Assembly: GCA_041398965.1 (NCBI GenBank)
Contig: JAWKTT010000017.1
Span: 48,212 to 112,211 of the forward strand
Direction: 5' to 3'
From: JAWKTT01 sp041398965
GTDB lineage: Bacteria; Planctomycetota; Planctomycetia; Planctomycetales; Planctomycetaceae
Length of the DNA stretch: 64,000 nt
Positions 16,828 through 25,839 of this stretch are shown piece by piece (the first letter of the stretch is position 1; each line of letters begins with the position of its first letter). The position numbers and the translations under genes were made by a program. The notes under the pieces were generated by a model. It ran no database searches. It had not been told where the DNA came from and saw only the letters and a program-made list of their open reading frames with translations.

Positions 16828-18717
16828 ATGACTCCTGCGGAAAATCCTCTGCCGATTCACTCCCGCGGTCCAAACCGGATGGTCTTGCTGGGGGTACTCC
16901 TGTTCGGACTCGCAATCTGGGGGCACTTCTACAATCAGTTCTGGTATGGTCCCGACGAAGGGAACTATGCCCACGTCGCCCAGAGGCTGCTCGATGGCGA
17001 ACGACTGCATCGAGATGTACACGACATACATCTGGGGGCGATCAACTTCACCAATGCCGCAGCCCTCTGGTTGTTTGGGGACGACCTCGTCAGCCTCCGG
17101 TATCCGCTGGCGGCCATCGGTGTGTTGCAGGGCTTGCTGACCGCGTGGCTGTTTTTACCGCTGGGACGCAGGGAGGCTGCTCTTGCCGGTTGCTTAGCCG
17201 TCTCTTTGGGGGCAATCCAATTCCTCAACCCGACCGCCCATTGGTATGCCCTCTTCTTCAGCCTGCTGTTGATTGCGGCTCTCGACCGTGCCCGTCGCCA
17301 ATCCTTAGCGAACGGTCATACGCCGTTCATGACACTGCTGACGATCGGCCTGTTGATCGGAGTCATTACGCAGTATCGCCAATTGAACGGCGTCTTCATG
17401 GCGATGGCAACGCTCGTCTGCCTGCTCGGGCGAATAGGTCGAGTTGCCACGGATCTGTCGCAACCGGACGTCGACCGGTGCAAGGCTGACACCATCACCC
17501 AACGAGCCGATTTTCGGTCGACACTGGTTTCTCGCACCGTGCTCCTAATCGCCACCGTAGGGCTCGCGGGGTATCTCAAGACGCGTTGGGATGGGTTGAT
17601 CACACCACTTTTCGGTCTCTGCCCATTGGTGATCCTGATTCTCGCGACGTGGAAGACCGAGGCCGGAAATCGGGCGGCACTGCGGACGATCTGGCCGATT
17701 GTTTTAGGGGGTGTCGTCTCGCTGATGCCGGTCGTGCTGTACCACCTAAGTCACGGGACAGTTGTCGATTGGCTGGATGATACGGTCGTTCGAGCCGTTC
17801 GATTCGGCAGGTCATCGTTCCTGGATCGGACCAGTTTCTCGAAGCCACTGTTCGACTCACTCACGATCCTGTTGCTCGGTCCGGGAATCGTCCCACGTCT
17901 CAATGCAATCTTCTGGATCACTCTACTGATTTCCCCCGCAGTCGTGGGAGTTGCCGCAGTGAGAGACTGCTGGCGACTCGTGCAACCGGTCCCCGACAGT
18001 CAATCGGCGGCGGCGGTTGTCCCAGGGACCACATCGCAGGAAACACGAGTATTCGATACCAACGGTGAGTCCGTCCGTATGATCTGGTTGACGGTCGCCC
18101 CGTTCGCGGCCCTGGTCGCCTTGCACTACCAGATATTGATCTACCTGCTTTACACCTGTGCGATCATTGTCCCCGGCTGGCTCCTGCTGCGAGGGAAGGT
18201 TGTTTCGCCGTCACGTCGACCGACTATGGTCGAGTATCTTGGCGTGTTCCTCTGTGTGATCGCCCTCTTTTTTCAAGCGGGGCAGCCGCTGGAGCGGGGC
18301 ACTCATGGCATCCTGACCGGCGTCCGGAGAAACATGGTGCCATCCGAAGGGGTCCCTCGCGTGAGCCTTGAGGGGACGTTCGATCAAGTCGTTCTGTATC
18401 GCCAATTGACCAAAGTCATCGAGCAACAAACCAAGCTGGGGGACCCGATTCTCGCCATCCCCTCGAACGCAGAACTCTACTTCATCAGCGGTCGTCGAAA
18501 CCCGACCGGCTACTTCAACCTCGCCCTCTGGATTCAGGATGACGCCGCCGTATCGAGACTGATCGATGATCTTCAACAGGACATTCCCAAACTCGTCATT
18601 TACGATGACGAGGACAAGTACAACAGTGAGTTCACCAAAAAGCTGTTCGAGAACCTGACAGTCAAAGGGACGCAACTCCCGAGGATCGGTCGCTTTCAGA
18701 TTTACAGGATGCCGTAG
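16828..18717 (+). CDS. GT39/ArnT-like polytopic membrane glycosyltransferase
   Basis: A 629-residue integral membrane protein with about 11-12 hydrophobic segments. It carries the early acidic motif of GT39/ArnT/PMT-type (GT-C fold) enzymes in the first periplasmic loop (WYGPDEGNYAHVAQRLLDG, with Asp-Glu as candidate catalytic residues). A soluble C-terminal domain of about 120 residues follows the last helix (AELYFISGRRNPTGYFNLAL...). Such enzymes move sugars from polyprenyl-phosphate donors to lipids, proteins or glycans on the outer face of the inner membrane. Donor and acceptor are unknown. Its last 16 bases overlap the 3' end of the convergent ruvX gene, so the two share stop-region sequence. 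The family assignment is likely and the specificity open. Confidence 0.78.
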   Translation: MTPAENPLPIHSRGPNRMVLLGVLLFGLAIWGHFYNQFWYGPDEGNYAHVAQRLLDGERLHRDVHDIHLGAINFTNAAALWLFGDDLVSLRYPLAAIGVLQGLLTAWLFLPLGRREAALAGCLAVSLGAIQFLNPTAHWYALFFSLLLIAALDRARRQSLANGHTPFMTLLTIGLLIGVITQYRQLNGVFMAMATLVCLLGRIGRVATDLSQPDVDRCKADTITQRADFRSTLVSRTVLLIATVGLAGYLKTRWDGLITPLFGLCPLVILILATWKTEAGNRAALRTIWPIVLGGVVSLMPVVLYHLSHGTVVDWLDDTVVRAVRFGRSSFLDRTSFSKPLFDSLTILLLGPGIVPRLNAIFWITLLISPAVVGVAAVRDCWRLVQPVPDSQSAAAVVPGTTSQETRVFDTNGESVRMIWLTVAPFAALVALHYQILIYLLYTCAIIVPGWLLLRGKVVSPSRRPTMVEYLGVFLCVIALFFQAGQPLERGTHGILTGVRRNMVPSEGVPRVSLEGTFDQVVLYRQLTKVIEQQTKLGDPILAIPSNAELYFISGRRNPTGYFNLALWIQDDAAVSRLIDDLQQDIPKLVIYDDEDKYNSEFTKKLFENLTVKGTQLPRIGRFQIYRMP

Positions 18718-19352
18718 TCGTCGGTCGGCGAGACATCAGCAGATGAGTCCCTCTCGGACGCCTCGTCTCGCAGTGGCGCGGGGTGCAGATGGTTGAGGTA
18801 GCTTTGCAGGAAGAGATGAGCGGCGAGCATGTCGCGGCGCTTCTTGCGGTGCTTGCGAGACATGTCGATTTCGAGCATGAAGTCGTCCGCAAGGGTCGAG
18901 CTGTATCGCTCATCATAAAAAGTGACGGGAAGTTCGGTTACTTCATGCACCCATTTCCCGAAGAGGCGAGCCCGATGCGACTGTGTGCTTTCGTCTCCCC
19001 CCACATGCAGAGGTAGCCCGACGACAATTCCCCGAACACGATAGTCAACAACGCACTCCTTTAGGCGGCGGGCATCGAGATCGTTGTTGCGTCGTGTGTA
19101 GTTTTCGAGCGGACTGGCGAGCGTCTGATCGGTCGTCGAGATCGCGAAGCCGAGCCGCTTCTCCCCATGATCGATCCCCATGATCGCCCCCTCCATCGGC
19201 AACGGCATCCCCTGAAACGGCGGCACAAACCCTGAGGTTGTCCCCATCGCAGTCACCTTAGGACCAACCGCAGGGGGTGAGACTTCCGGCGCCTCGTTCG
19301 ACGCGGCGTCTCCCGGTTGTGCGGAGGGCGTGGGAAAGTCAGACTCGCTCAT
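18702..19352 (-). CDS. ruvX: YqgF/RuvX-family putative Holliday junction resolvase
   Basis: Putative RNase H-fold nuclease (YqgF/RuvX), implicated in other bacteria in 16S rRNA 5'-end processing and Holliday junction resolution. The core runs from MGIDHGEKRLGFAIS (first acidic residue) through IVVGLPLHVGGDES to VTFYDERYSSTLAD and the DMLAAHLFLQSYL helix. A Pro/Ala-rich extension of about 50 residues precedes the core, so at 216 residues it is longer than the usual 140-160. The ATG at 19352 lies inside the end of lysA with a 14-base overlap, which suggests translational coupling. A TTG two codons upstream is less likely. Confidence 0.88.
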   Translation of the reverse strand: MSESDFPTPSAQPGDAASNEAPEVSPPAVGPKVTAMGTTSGFVPPFQGMPLPMEGAIMGIDHGEKRLGFAISTTDQTLASPLENYTRRNNDLDARRLKECVVDYRVRGIVVGLPLHVGGDESTQSHRARLFGKWVHEVTELPVTFYDERYSSTLADDFMLEIDMSRKHRKKRRDMLAAHLFLQSYLNHLHPAPLRDEASERDSSADVSPTDDYGIL

Positions 19353-20613
19353 GGGCAATCAAATCATCGTAGGTTTCGCGACGGCGGATGAGGCGGTATT
19401 CGGTTCCATTGACCAGAACTTCGGCTCCACGCGGACGGCTGTTGTAATTGCTGCTCATCACGGTCCCGTACGCCCCCGCACTGAACGTACAGAGCAAGTC
19501 CCCCCGTTCGACAGCTGGCAACTCTCGCCCCTTGGCAAGGTAGTCTCCCGATTCGCACACGGGGCCGACAACGTCGGCTGTGCTGCAACCAGAGATGTTC
19601 TCCGCTTCGTAGTCACTCGGGGGAGCGACGCTGGGGCTCACTGGCCAGATGCGATGGAACGAATCGTACATGGCCGGGCGAACGAGGTCATTCATCGCTG
19701 CGTCTTGGATGATGAACCGCTTGCCCCCTTCGTGTTTAATGTAGATCACTTCAGAGAGCAGCACCCCTGCGTTACCACAGATCGAACGTCCCGGTTCCAA
19801 AGCGAGTCGGCACTCCGCCTCTTGGATGTAAGGAATGATGACCTTCGCATAAACATCCGGCGTTGGGGCTTCGCTGCCGCGATAGTTCAGTCCGAACCCC
19901 CCTCCAAGGTTGATCCAGTTCGTCTTGTGACCGGCCTTGCGGAGGGCGCGGACGACATCGACCGCCTTCTTCGCGGCTTCCTCGTAGGGTTCCACGGTGT
20001 TGATGGGGGAACCGAGGTGCATGTGGATGCCGCGAAGTTCGAGGTGCGGATCGGCGAGAACCTTGGCCGCCAGTTCGTTGTGTCGTTCGATATCGATGCC
20101 GAACTTGTTCCCTTTCTTGCCAGTGGTCGTTTTCGCGTGTGTCTTGCCATCGATGTCCGGATTCAACCGGAGCGCGACGGGGGCAATCTTTCCGAGACGT
20201 GCCGCAACGTTTGAGATGGCGTCGAGTTCTGGCTCGCTCTCGACATTGAACATGAGGATGTTCGATTCGAGGGCCAGTTGAATCTCGGCGTCGGTCTTTC
20301 CGACTCCGGCAAAACAGACCCGCGTCGTGTCGGCCCCCGCCTCGCGGACGCGGAACAGTTCGCCCCCCGAGACAACATCAAAACTGCATCCCGCTTCGTT
20401 GAGCAACTTCAGGATCGAGAGATTCGAATTCGCTTTCACCGAGTAACAGACGACCGGATCGACAGCTTGAAAAGCCGTTTGAATGGCCCGAAATTCGTGT
20501 TCAAACTTCGCCTTCGAGTAAACCCATAACGGCGTCCCAAACTCTTTCGCGAGCTGGGTGACAGGGGTTTGCTCACAGTATAGCTGACCATCAATGTACT
20601 GAAATGCGTCCAT
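19339..20613 (-). CDS. lysA: Diaminopimelate decarboxylase
   Basis: PLP enzyme that decarboxylates meso-diaminopimelate to L-lysine, the last step of lysine synthesis. At 424 residues it has the family's normal length. Lys60 in VVCYSVKANSNLSIL is the PLP Schiff-base lysine. The HLGSPI, NLGGGFGLNYRG and LEPGRSICGNAGVLL segments bind phosphate and PLP. The C-terminal CxxxD-type substrate segment reads VGPVCESGDYLAKGREL, and GAYGTVMSSNYNSRPR follows. The start at ATG 20613 (MDAFQYIDGQ) matches the family. An upstream TTG at 20640 keeps the frame but adds residues of no family pattern. It overlaps ruvX downstream by 14 bases, so the two are probably co-transcribed. An intact lysA implies meso-DAP metabolism in this organism. 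Confidence 0.95.
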   Translation of the reverse strand: MDAFQYIDGQLYCEQTPVTQLAKEFGTPLWVYSKAKFEHEFRAIQTAFQAVDPVVCYSVKANSNLSILKLLNEAGCSFDVVSGGELFRVREAGADTTRVCFAGVGKTDAEIQLALESNILMFNVESEPELDAISNVAARLGKIAPVALRLNPDIDGKTHAKTTTGKKGNKFGIDIERHNELAAKVLADPHLELRGIHMHLGSPINTVEPYEEAAKKAVDVVRALRKAGHKTNWINLGGGFGLNYRGSEAPTPDVYAKVIIPYIQEAECRLALEPGRSICGNAGVLLSEVIYIKHEGGKRFIIQDAAMNDLVRPAMYDSFHRIWPVSPSVAPPSDYEAENISGCSTADVVGPVCESGDYLAKGRELPAVERGDLLCTFSAGAYGTVMSSNYNSRPRGAEVLVNGTEYRLIRRRETYDDLIAHERV

Positions 20614-20833
20614 GAAACGACTGCTCAACTCGTACGGCAAAAGGAGGGGAGAAAATGTTCGTTAATGACCGAATCCAGATGATAGCGATCAGCAGCCGCA
20701 CTGCCCACCGGCCAACCTGCTCGTTGTCAACTTTTCCCGACAGAGTGACGACCCGACGATTCGTTGTCGGCCATTGATCGGTTACACTCTGCGAACTGGG
20801 CGACAGGAATCAATCATTTCCGAGGAGAGTGCG

Positions 20834-21970
20834 ATGACGGGAATCAGATCACTGGTGTGTGGCAGCCTTGCGGGGGTCGTGTTGTGGGCGGCGACTGGCG
20901 CAATTGTCCAAGGGGCCGATGCTGCAAGCAACCTTGAAGCGATCCGCAAGATCGGCCATAAGGGGGAAGGGCACGCGGCGGCACAGGCGGCTGTTAAGGA
21001 ATTGTCGGCCCAGGGAGTTGACGTCCTTCCCGAAGTGCTCAAGGCGATGGGAGGGGCGAATCCACTGGCGACGAACTGGCTGCGGGGGACGTTCGAAACG
21101 ATCGCAGCAGACGCACTTAAGAACAAACAGCCATTACCGATGAAGGAGTTGACGGCCTTCTTTGAGAATCGAGAGCACGATGGCCGGGCTCGAAGACTGG
21201 CATACGAATGGATGATTCAGGTCGATCCCAAGTTGGCCGACCAGATTGTCCCGCTCTCATTGGATGATCCAAGTGCCGAAATGCGCCGAGATGCCGTTGC
21301 CCGACTGCTGAAGCAAGGGGAGGCAGCGCAAGCCAAAGGGGACACTGAAAACGCGGTCGAGTCGTTCCAGGCGGCTCTTTCCGGGGCGACTGACGATGAT
21401 CAAGTGACGCCGTTGATCGACAAGCTCGGAAAGCTCGACGTGAAGGTTAACCGGGTTCAACACTTCGGATTGCTGACGTCATGGAAGGTCATCGGCCCGT
21501 TCGACAATGTGGGGTCGAAGAACTTCAGCGTGGTCTATCCGCCAGAGAATGAAGTCAAATTCGATGCCGAGTATGACGGCCAGTTGGGGAAGGTTCGTTG
21601 GGAAGAATTCGTGTCGGACAACGAAAAGGGGGAGTTCGATCTCGCCAAACTGACGAAGCCTCACAAAGGGGCGATCGACTACGCGGCGACGACGTTCAAC
21701 AGCGGCAGCGAACGTGATGTCGAGTTCCGCATCGCGACGGCCAATGCCTGGAAACTGTGGGTCAACGGAGAACTCGTTTTCGCCCGCGAGGAGTACCATC
21801 GCGGGATGCGGTTTGATCAATACCGCATCCCCGGCCACCTGAAGCAGGGAGACAACCTCATTCTGTTAAAGGTCTGTCAAAACGAACAAACGGAAGACTG
21901 GGCCCAAGACTGGAGCTTCCAATTCCGCATCTGCGACCTCACTGGCCGCGCTTTGCATAGTGGCGAGTAA
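20834..21970 (+). CDS. Exported HEAT-repeat protein with a C-terminal beta-sandwich-like domain
   Basis: A 378-residue exported protein. A signal peptide (MTGIRSLVCGSLAGVVLWAA...GADA) is followed by about 170 residues of HEAT-like helices (ADQIVPLSLDDPSAEMRRDAV...). The last 170 residues look like a galactose-binding or PA14-like beta sandwich (SWKVIGPFDNVG, FRIATANAWKLWVNGELVF). This pairing is common among planctomycete secreted proteins, where the second domain often binds carbohydrate. No catalytic residues are evident. The start at ATG 20834 has GGAGAG at good spacing. It is divergent from lysA and followed by a PQQ-like propeller gene that may belong to the same transcript. The function is unknown; a carbohydrate-binding or scaffold role is inference. 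Confidence 0.75.
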   Translation: MTGIRSLVCGSLAGVVLWAATGAIVQGADAASNLEAIRKIGHKGEGHAAAQAAVKELSAQGVDVLPEVLKAMGGANPLATNWLRGTFETIAADALKNKQPLPMKELTAFFENREHDGRARRLAYEWMIQVDPKLADQIVPLSLDDPSAEMRRDAVARLLKQGEAAQAKGDTENAVESFQAALSGATDDDQVTPLIDKLGKLDVKVNRVQHFGLLTSWKVIGPFDNVGSKNFSVVYPPENEVKFDAEYDGQLGKVRWEEFVSDNEKGEFDLAKLTKPHKGAIDYAATTFNSGSERDVEFRIATANAWKLWVNGELVFAREEYHRGMRFDQYRIPGHLKQGDNLILLKVCQNEQTEDWAQDWSFQFRICDLTGRALHSGE

Positions 21971-21999
21971 TGTTGCGGGGAGGAGAAGTTCGGTTTTCA

Positions 22000-22016
22000 A
22001 AGGGGAGTGCCCCCTT
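22000..22016 (+). terminator. Weak terminator-like hairpin after the HEAT-repeat gene
   Basis: AAGGGG-AGTGC-CCCCTT lies 30 bases after the stop codon of the preceding gene, with a six-base stem, a five-base loop and no clear U-tract. A second inverted repeat, GACCGG/CCGGTC at 22070-22091, follows before the next start. Confidence 0.35.
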
Positions 22017-22209
22017 AATACAAAGCTGGATCAACTCACAAACTGGTGGAAAGGTGCAAGACTTCCGCTGACCGGCCACACAAGTCCGGTCACACACAAC
22101 ATCAACAAAAATGCTTCCGACGGCTTGTGTCGTGCCGTTGACTTTTCGACGACAAACAGGCCACTGCGGCAGCAAGTCAAACAGAACAGACATCTCAATG
22201 GAATTGACC

Positions 22210-23421
22210 ATGATCAAAACATATAGCCTGCTGATCGTCGCCTTGTTGTTTGTCGGGACCGCTTCGGCGGAGGACTGGCGGCAGTTTCGGGGGAATGATG
22301 CGAATGGGGTTGCGAAGGGGGGGACGCCTCCAGCGGCAGTCGATGATTCAACGCTTGGCTGGCGGGTCGACTTGCCCGGTCGCGGGTTAGCAAGTCCGAT
22401 TGTCATCGGGGACAAGGTTGTCGTCAGCGCGAGTTCCGGCGGAGCACAAGAACGACTGCATGTCCTCTGCTTCAATGTTGCTGACGGCAAGTTGCAATGG
22501 GAGCGGCAGTTCTGGGCGACAGGGAGAACCGTGTCGCATCCGAAGACTTCCGTCGCGGCCCCGACCCCATGCAGCGACGGCGAACGCATCTTCGCCTTTT
22601 TCTCGTCGAACGATGTCGTCTGCCTCGATCTCGACGGGCAACTGCAATGGTTTCGCGGATTGACATGGGATTACCCCAACTCGAGCAACAGCCTCGGGAT
22701 GTCGTCGTCGCCGGTCGTCGTCGGGAAGACACTGGTCTGCATGGCCGAGTGTGATGATGACTCATTCTCCGTCGGCCTGAATGTCGTCGATGGAACCGAA
22801 CGTTGGAAACTGGCGGGCCCCCGCAAGGCGAACTGGACGTCGCCGGCCATCTGGCGGGGAGAGAAGTCGGAAGGAGACCGCGTGTTGCTGCAATCGTCAA
22901 AGGGGGTCGTGGCAGTCGAGCCGATGACCGGGAAGGTGGAATGGTCCTATGAAGAGGGGGCATCAACGATCCCTTCGCTCGTTTGTTCAAAGGGACTGGC
23001 GTTTGTGCCGTCCAATGGCATCACGGCGATTCGGCCCAGCGAGAGTCATCCCGAGGTGCCGGAACTTGTCTGGCGGCAGGGCCCACTTTCGCCGGGAACC
23101 GCAAGCCCGGTTGTCACGGGGGACTCGATCTATGTCATCAACCGGTCTGGAGCAATGACCTGTGCCAGTCGGGAGGATGGCGAGCGACGTTGGCAACTTC
23201 GACTGACCGGCGCGTTCAGTGGCACGCCGGTCATTGCCGGGGACTTAATGTACGTCGCCAATGAAGAAGGGGTCGTGCAAGTGATTCGGCTTGGCGCGAC
23301 CGAGGGGACCGTCCTCACCACGCACGAACTGAAAGAAACCGTCCTCTCAACCCCCGCCATCGCTGGCAAGAATCTGTTCATCCGCAGCGAGAACGCTCTG
23401 TGGATGTTCACGTCCAAGTAG
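22210..23421 (+). CDS. Exported PQQ-like beta-propeller protein
   Basis: A 403-residue exported protein. A signal peptide (MIKTYSLLIVALLFVGTASA) leads to EDWRQFRGNDANGVA, the usual entry into planctomycete PQQ-like propellers. Propeller blades follow with the GxxxW-type quinoprotein pattern (GKLQWERQFWATG, DGERRWQLRLTGAFSGTPVIAG, KNLFIRSENALWMFTSK). It resembles BamB and quinoprotein dehydrogenases in fold only; I cannot see a complete set of PQQ or calcium ligands, so enzymatic activity should not be assumed. The start at ATG 22210 has GGAA about ten bases upstream, and an in-frame ATG four codons earlier (22198) is possible. It is followed ten bases after the stop by the hairpin at 23432. 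Confidence 0.85.
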   Translation: MIKTYSLLIVALLFVGTASAEDWRQFRGNDANGVAKGGTPPAAVDDSTLGWRVDLPGRGLASPIVIGDKVVVSASSGGAQERLHVLCFNVADGKLQWERQFWATGRTVSHPKTSVAAPTPCSDGERIFAFFSSNDVVCLDLDGQLQWFRGLTWDYPNSSNSLGMSSSPVVVGKTLVCMAECDDDSFSVGLNVVDGTERWKLAGPRKANWTSPAIWRGEKSEGDRVLLQSSKGVVAVEPMTGKVEWSYEEGASTIPSLVCSKGLAFVPSNGITAIRPSESHPEVPELVWRQGPLSPGTASPVVTGDSIYVINRSGAMTCASREDGERRWQLRLTGAFSGTPVIAGDLMYVANEEGVVQVIRLGATEGTVLTTHELKETVLSTPAIAGKNLFIRSENALWMFTSK

Positions 23422-23431
23422 TTCCCGTTTA

Positions 23432-23454
23432 GCCCCACACTGCATGTGTGGGGC
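23432..23454 (+). repeat. Five-base-loop hairpin, copy A
   Basis: GCCCCACAC-TGCAT-GTGTGGGGC is a perfect nine-base stem starting 10 bases after the stop codon of the propeller gene. It is preceded by GTTTA, as in copy C, and followed by GTCACG, as in copy D. There is no U-tract. Confidence 0.85.
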
Positions 23455-23496
23455 GTCACGCATCGTCGCAAGGAAACGTCAAGGAGCGAACGGACT

Positions 23497-25761
23497 GTGG
23501 ACTTACTCGAAGGATTGACGCCGTCACAACAGGAGGCGGTCGAGCACTGTGACGGGCCGCTGCTGGTGTTGGCGGGGCCGGGGTCGGGGAAGACTCGCGT
23601 GGTGACCCGCCGCATCGCCCGGTTGGTCGAACGAGGTATACCACCGCAACAGATCGTCGCCATCACCTTTACAAACAAAGCATCGGAGGAGATGCAGTTT
23701 CGGGTCGAGGGACTGTTGCCCAATGCGAAAGTGCGGGTCAGCACGTTTCATAAGTTTTGTGCGAGGCTCCTGCGGCGATACGGCGAGATGGCGGGCCTGA
23801 AGAGCAACTACACCATTCTCGACACCGGCGATCAGAAGACGCTCATCCGCCGCGTGATGCAAGATCTGGACTTCGACACGCAACACTTCAGCCCCGCCAA
23901 AGTGTTGTGGCAAATCTCGAAGGTGAAGAACGATCTCATCTCCGCAGAGGCGTATCGCGAGCAGTTGGAAGGTTCGTATGCCGACCACTGGGAAGCGGCC
24001 ATCGGTCGCATTTACCCGGCGTACCAGAAGGCCCTCATCGAGGCGAACGGAGTCGATTTTGACGACCTTCTGATGCACATCGCGATCCTCCTTCGCGAGA
24101 ACGAAGAGGTCCGCCGCAATCTCGGGCGACAATACCGATACATCATGGTGGACGAGTATCAGGATACGAACTCGGCACAGTATCAAATCGTTGCGGCCCT
24201 CGCGGCGGGGCATCACAACCTCTGCGTCACTGGAGACCCCGATCAATCGATCTACGGATGGCGCGGGGCGAAGATCGAGAACATTCTTCGCTTCGAGCGG
24301 GACTTCCCCGAGGCGAAAACGATCCGCCTCGAACAGAACTTCCGCAGCACCGGGGCGATTCTGCGGTCGGCTGATTCGCTCATCGCCAACAATCGACGTC
24401 GCAAAGAGAAGTCGTTGCTCACGGACAAAGGGGACGGACATGCCGTCCGGCTGTTTCAATTCGACAGTGCCTTCGACGAGGCGGACAGCATCGCCAGAGA
24501 GATTCGCGATCTCGTCGAACGGAGGAAACGGAAGTGGGACGACGTCGCGATTTTCTATCGGGTCAACGCGCTCTCCCGAGTGCTGGAACTGGCGATGATG
24601 CGAGAGCGAGTGCCGTTTCAAGTCGCGTCGGGGGTCGCCTTTTATGACCGGACCGAGATCAAAGACTTGCTCGCCTATCTCCGGCTCGTCTTCAACCCTG
24701 CCGACCATACGGCGTTTCTCCGTGTCGTAAATAAGCCGTTGCGTGGACTGGGGGAGACATCTCAGAATCGACTCGCGAGATGGGCCGGGCAACAAGGGGT
24801 CACGTTGCTCGAAGCGGCATCTCGGTCAAGTGAGGTTCCGAAGCTCTCGAAGCGGGCAGTCGTACAATTCAAGCGATTTGCTGAGTTGATTCAACGGTGT
24901 ACTTATGCCGACAGTGGCTCTGTTGGCGACCTGCTCGAGAAGATCATCAGCGTCACCGCGTATACAGCTGCGTGGAAGAACTCGCCGGTCGACACCGATC
25001 AGGATCGGATGTTGAACGTGGGGGAACTTGTCAACGCGGCACGGTCCTACGACAAGGCACTCGGCGAGGAGGCTACGCTCGAAGGGTTCCTGGAGCAGAC
25101 CAGTCTGGTCAACGAGACCGACTCGTTCGATCCATCGCAAGGGGCGGTCAAGCTGATGACCCTGCATGCGGCCAAAGGGCTGGAGTTCCCGGTCGTTTAT
25201 CTCGTTGGGTTAGAACAGGGGATGCTCCCCCACTCTAGGTCGATTGAAGGGGACAGTAGTGCGGATGAGTTAGAAGAAGAGCGTCGCCTGTTGTTCGTCG
25301 GGATGACCCGGGCCGAAGAGTCGCTGACGCTGACCTATGCCCGCCGTCGGATGGTTCGGGGTGAAGATCGCATCACGATTCCGAGCCAGTTTCTGAGTGA
25401 GTTAGAAGCGGAACGGATGCAGCCCGAGCGCCTTCTGCCGTTTGAGCAGGAGTGGAACAAGCCCCGTAGTGAGGGGGCGAGTGGGACTTCGAGCAAGGTC
25501 GGAGTCGGGCTCCCCGGAGATTTGATGTCGCGACTGAAGACCGGGGCCGACCTAGTCAACGGAACGAATTCGACCGTCGCTCTGCCACAGGGTTTCGCCG
25601 TTGGCTCGCAAGTCCGTCATCCGCGTTACGGCGTCGGACTCGTTACCGGGGTGAGCGGACTTGGCCCCAAGAAAACGATCACCGTCCGCTTCCAGGACGC
25701 CGACGCTGACCAATCTTTCCTCGCCGCCAAGTCCCCGTTGCAACCCCTCGGCGGCCGGTAA
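23497..25761 (+). CDS. pcrA: PcrA/UvrD-family superfamily 1 DNA helicase
   Basis: ATP-dependent 3'-5' DNA helicase used in repair and replication restart. At 754 residues it has the usual length. Motif I is GPGSGKT (about residues 27-34), motif II DEYQDT (from Asp219), motif III TGDPDQSIYGWRGA, motif IV LEQNFRST, motif V VKLMTLHAAKGLEFPVVYL and motif VI RRLLFVGMTRAEE. The C-terminal 50 residues (VGSQVRHPRYGVGLVTGV, then KKTITVRF) match the Tudor-like domain of PcrA that contacts RNA polymerase. The start is GTG at 23497, chosen for AAGGAG at good spacing. The frame is open to 23446, but that stretch includes the 3' arm of hairpin A. It stands alone, with no repair gene adjacent. Helicase assignment is certain; PcrA versus Rep is likely from the C-terminus. 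Confidence 0.95.
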   Translation: MDLLEGLTPSQQEAVEHCDGPLLVLAGPGSGKTRVVTRRIARLVERGIPPQQIVAITFTNKASEEMQFRVEGLLPNAKVRVSTFHKFCARLLRRYGEMAGLKSNYTILDTGDQKTLIRRVMQDLDFDTQHFSPAKVLWQISKVKNDLISAEAYREQLEGSYADHWEAAIGRIYPAYQKALIEANGVDFDDLLMHIAILLRENEEVRRNLGRQYRYIMVDEYQDTNSAQYQIVAALAAGHHNLCVTGDPDQSIYGWRGAKIENILRFERDFPEAKTIRLEQNFRSTGAILRSADSLIANNRRRKEKSLLTDKGDGHAVRLFQFDSAFDEADSIAREIRDLVERRKRKWDDVAIFYRVNALSRVLELAMMRERVPFQVASGVAFYDRTEIKDLLAYLRLVFNPADHTAFLRVVNKPLRGLGETSQNRLARWAGQQGVTLLEAASRSSEVPKLSKRAVVQFKRFAELIQRCTYADSGSVGDLLEKIISVTAYTAAWKNSPVDTDQDRMLNVGELVNAARSYDKALGEEATLEGFLEQTSLVNETDSFDPSQGAVKLMTLHAAKGLEFPVVYLVGLEQGMLPHSRSIEGDSSADELEEERRLLFVGMTRAEESLTLTYARRRMVRGEDRITIPSQFLSELEAERMQPERLLPFEQEWNKPRSEGASGTSSKVGVGLPGDLMSRLKTGADLVNGTNSTVALPQGFAVGSQVRHPRYGVGLVTGVSGLGPKKTITVRFQDADADQSFLAAKSPLQPLGGR

Positions 25762-25786
25762 GGTCGTCAGTGTAGAGCATTCTGGT

Positions 25787-25809
25787 GCCCCACACAGGAG
25801 GTGTGGGGC
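25787..25809 (+). repeat. Five-base-loop hairpin, copy B
   Basis: GCCCCACAC-AGGAG-GTGTGGGGC has the same arms as copy A with a different loop. It lies 25 bases after the helicase stop and 30 bases beyond the end of the convergent argJ, so it could serve both genes. Confidence 0.85.
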
Positions 25810-25839
25810 GAAACGGAGGCCATGTGCGACTCTTGGCGG

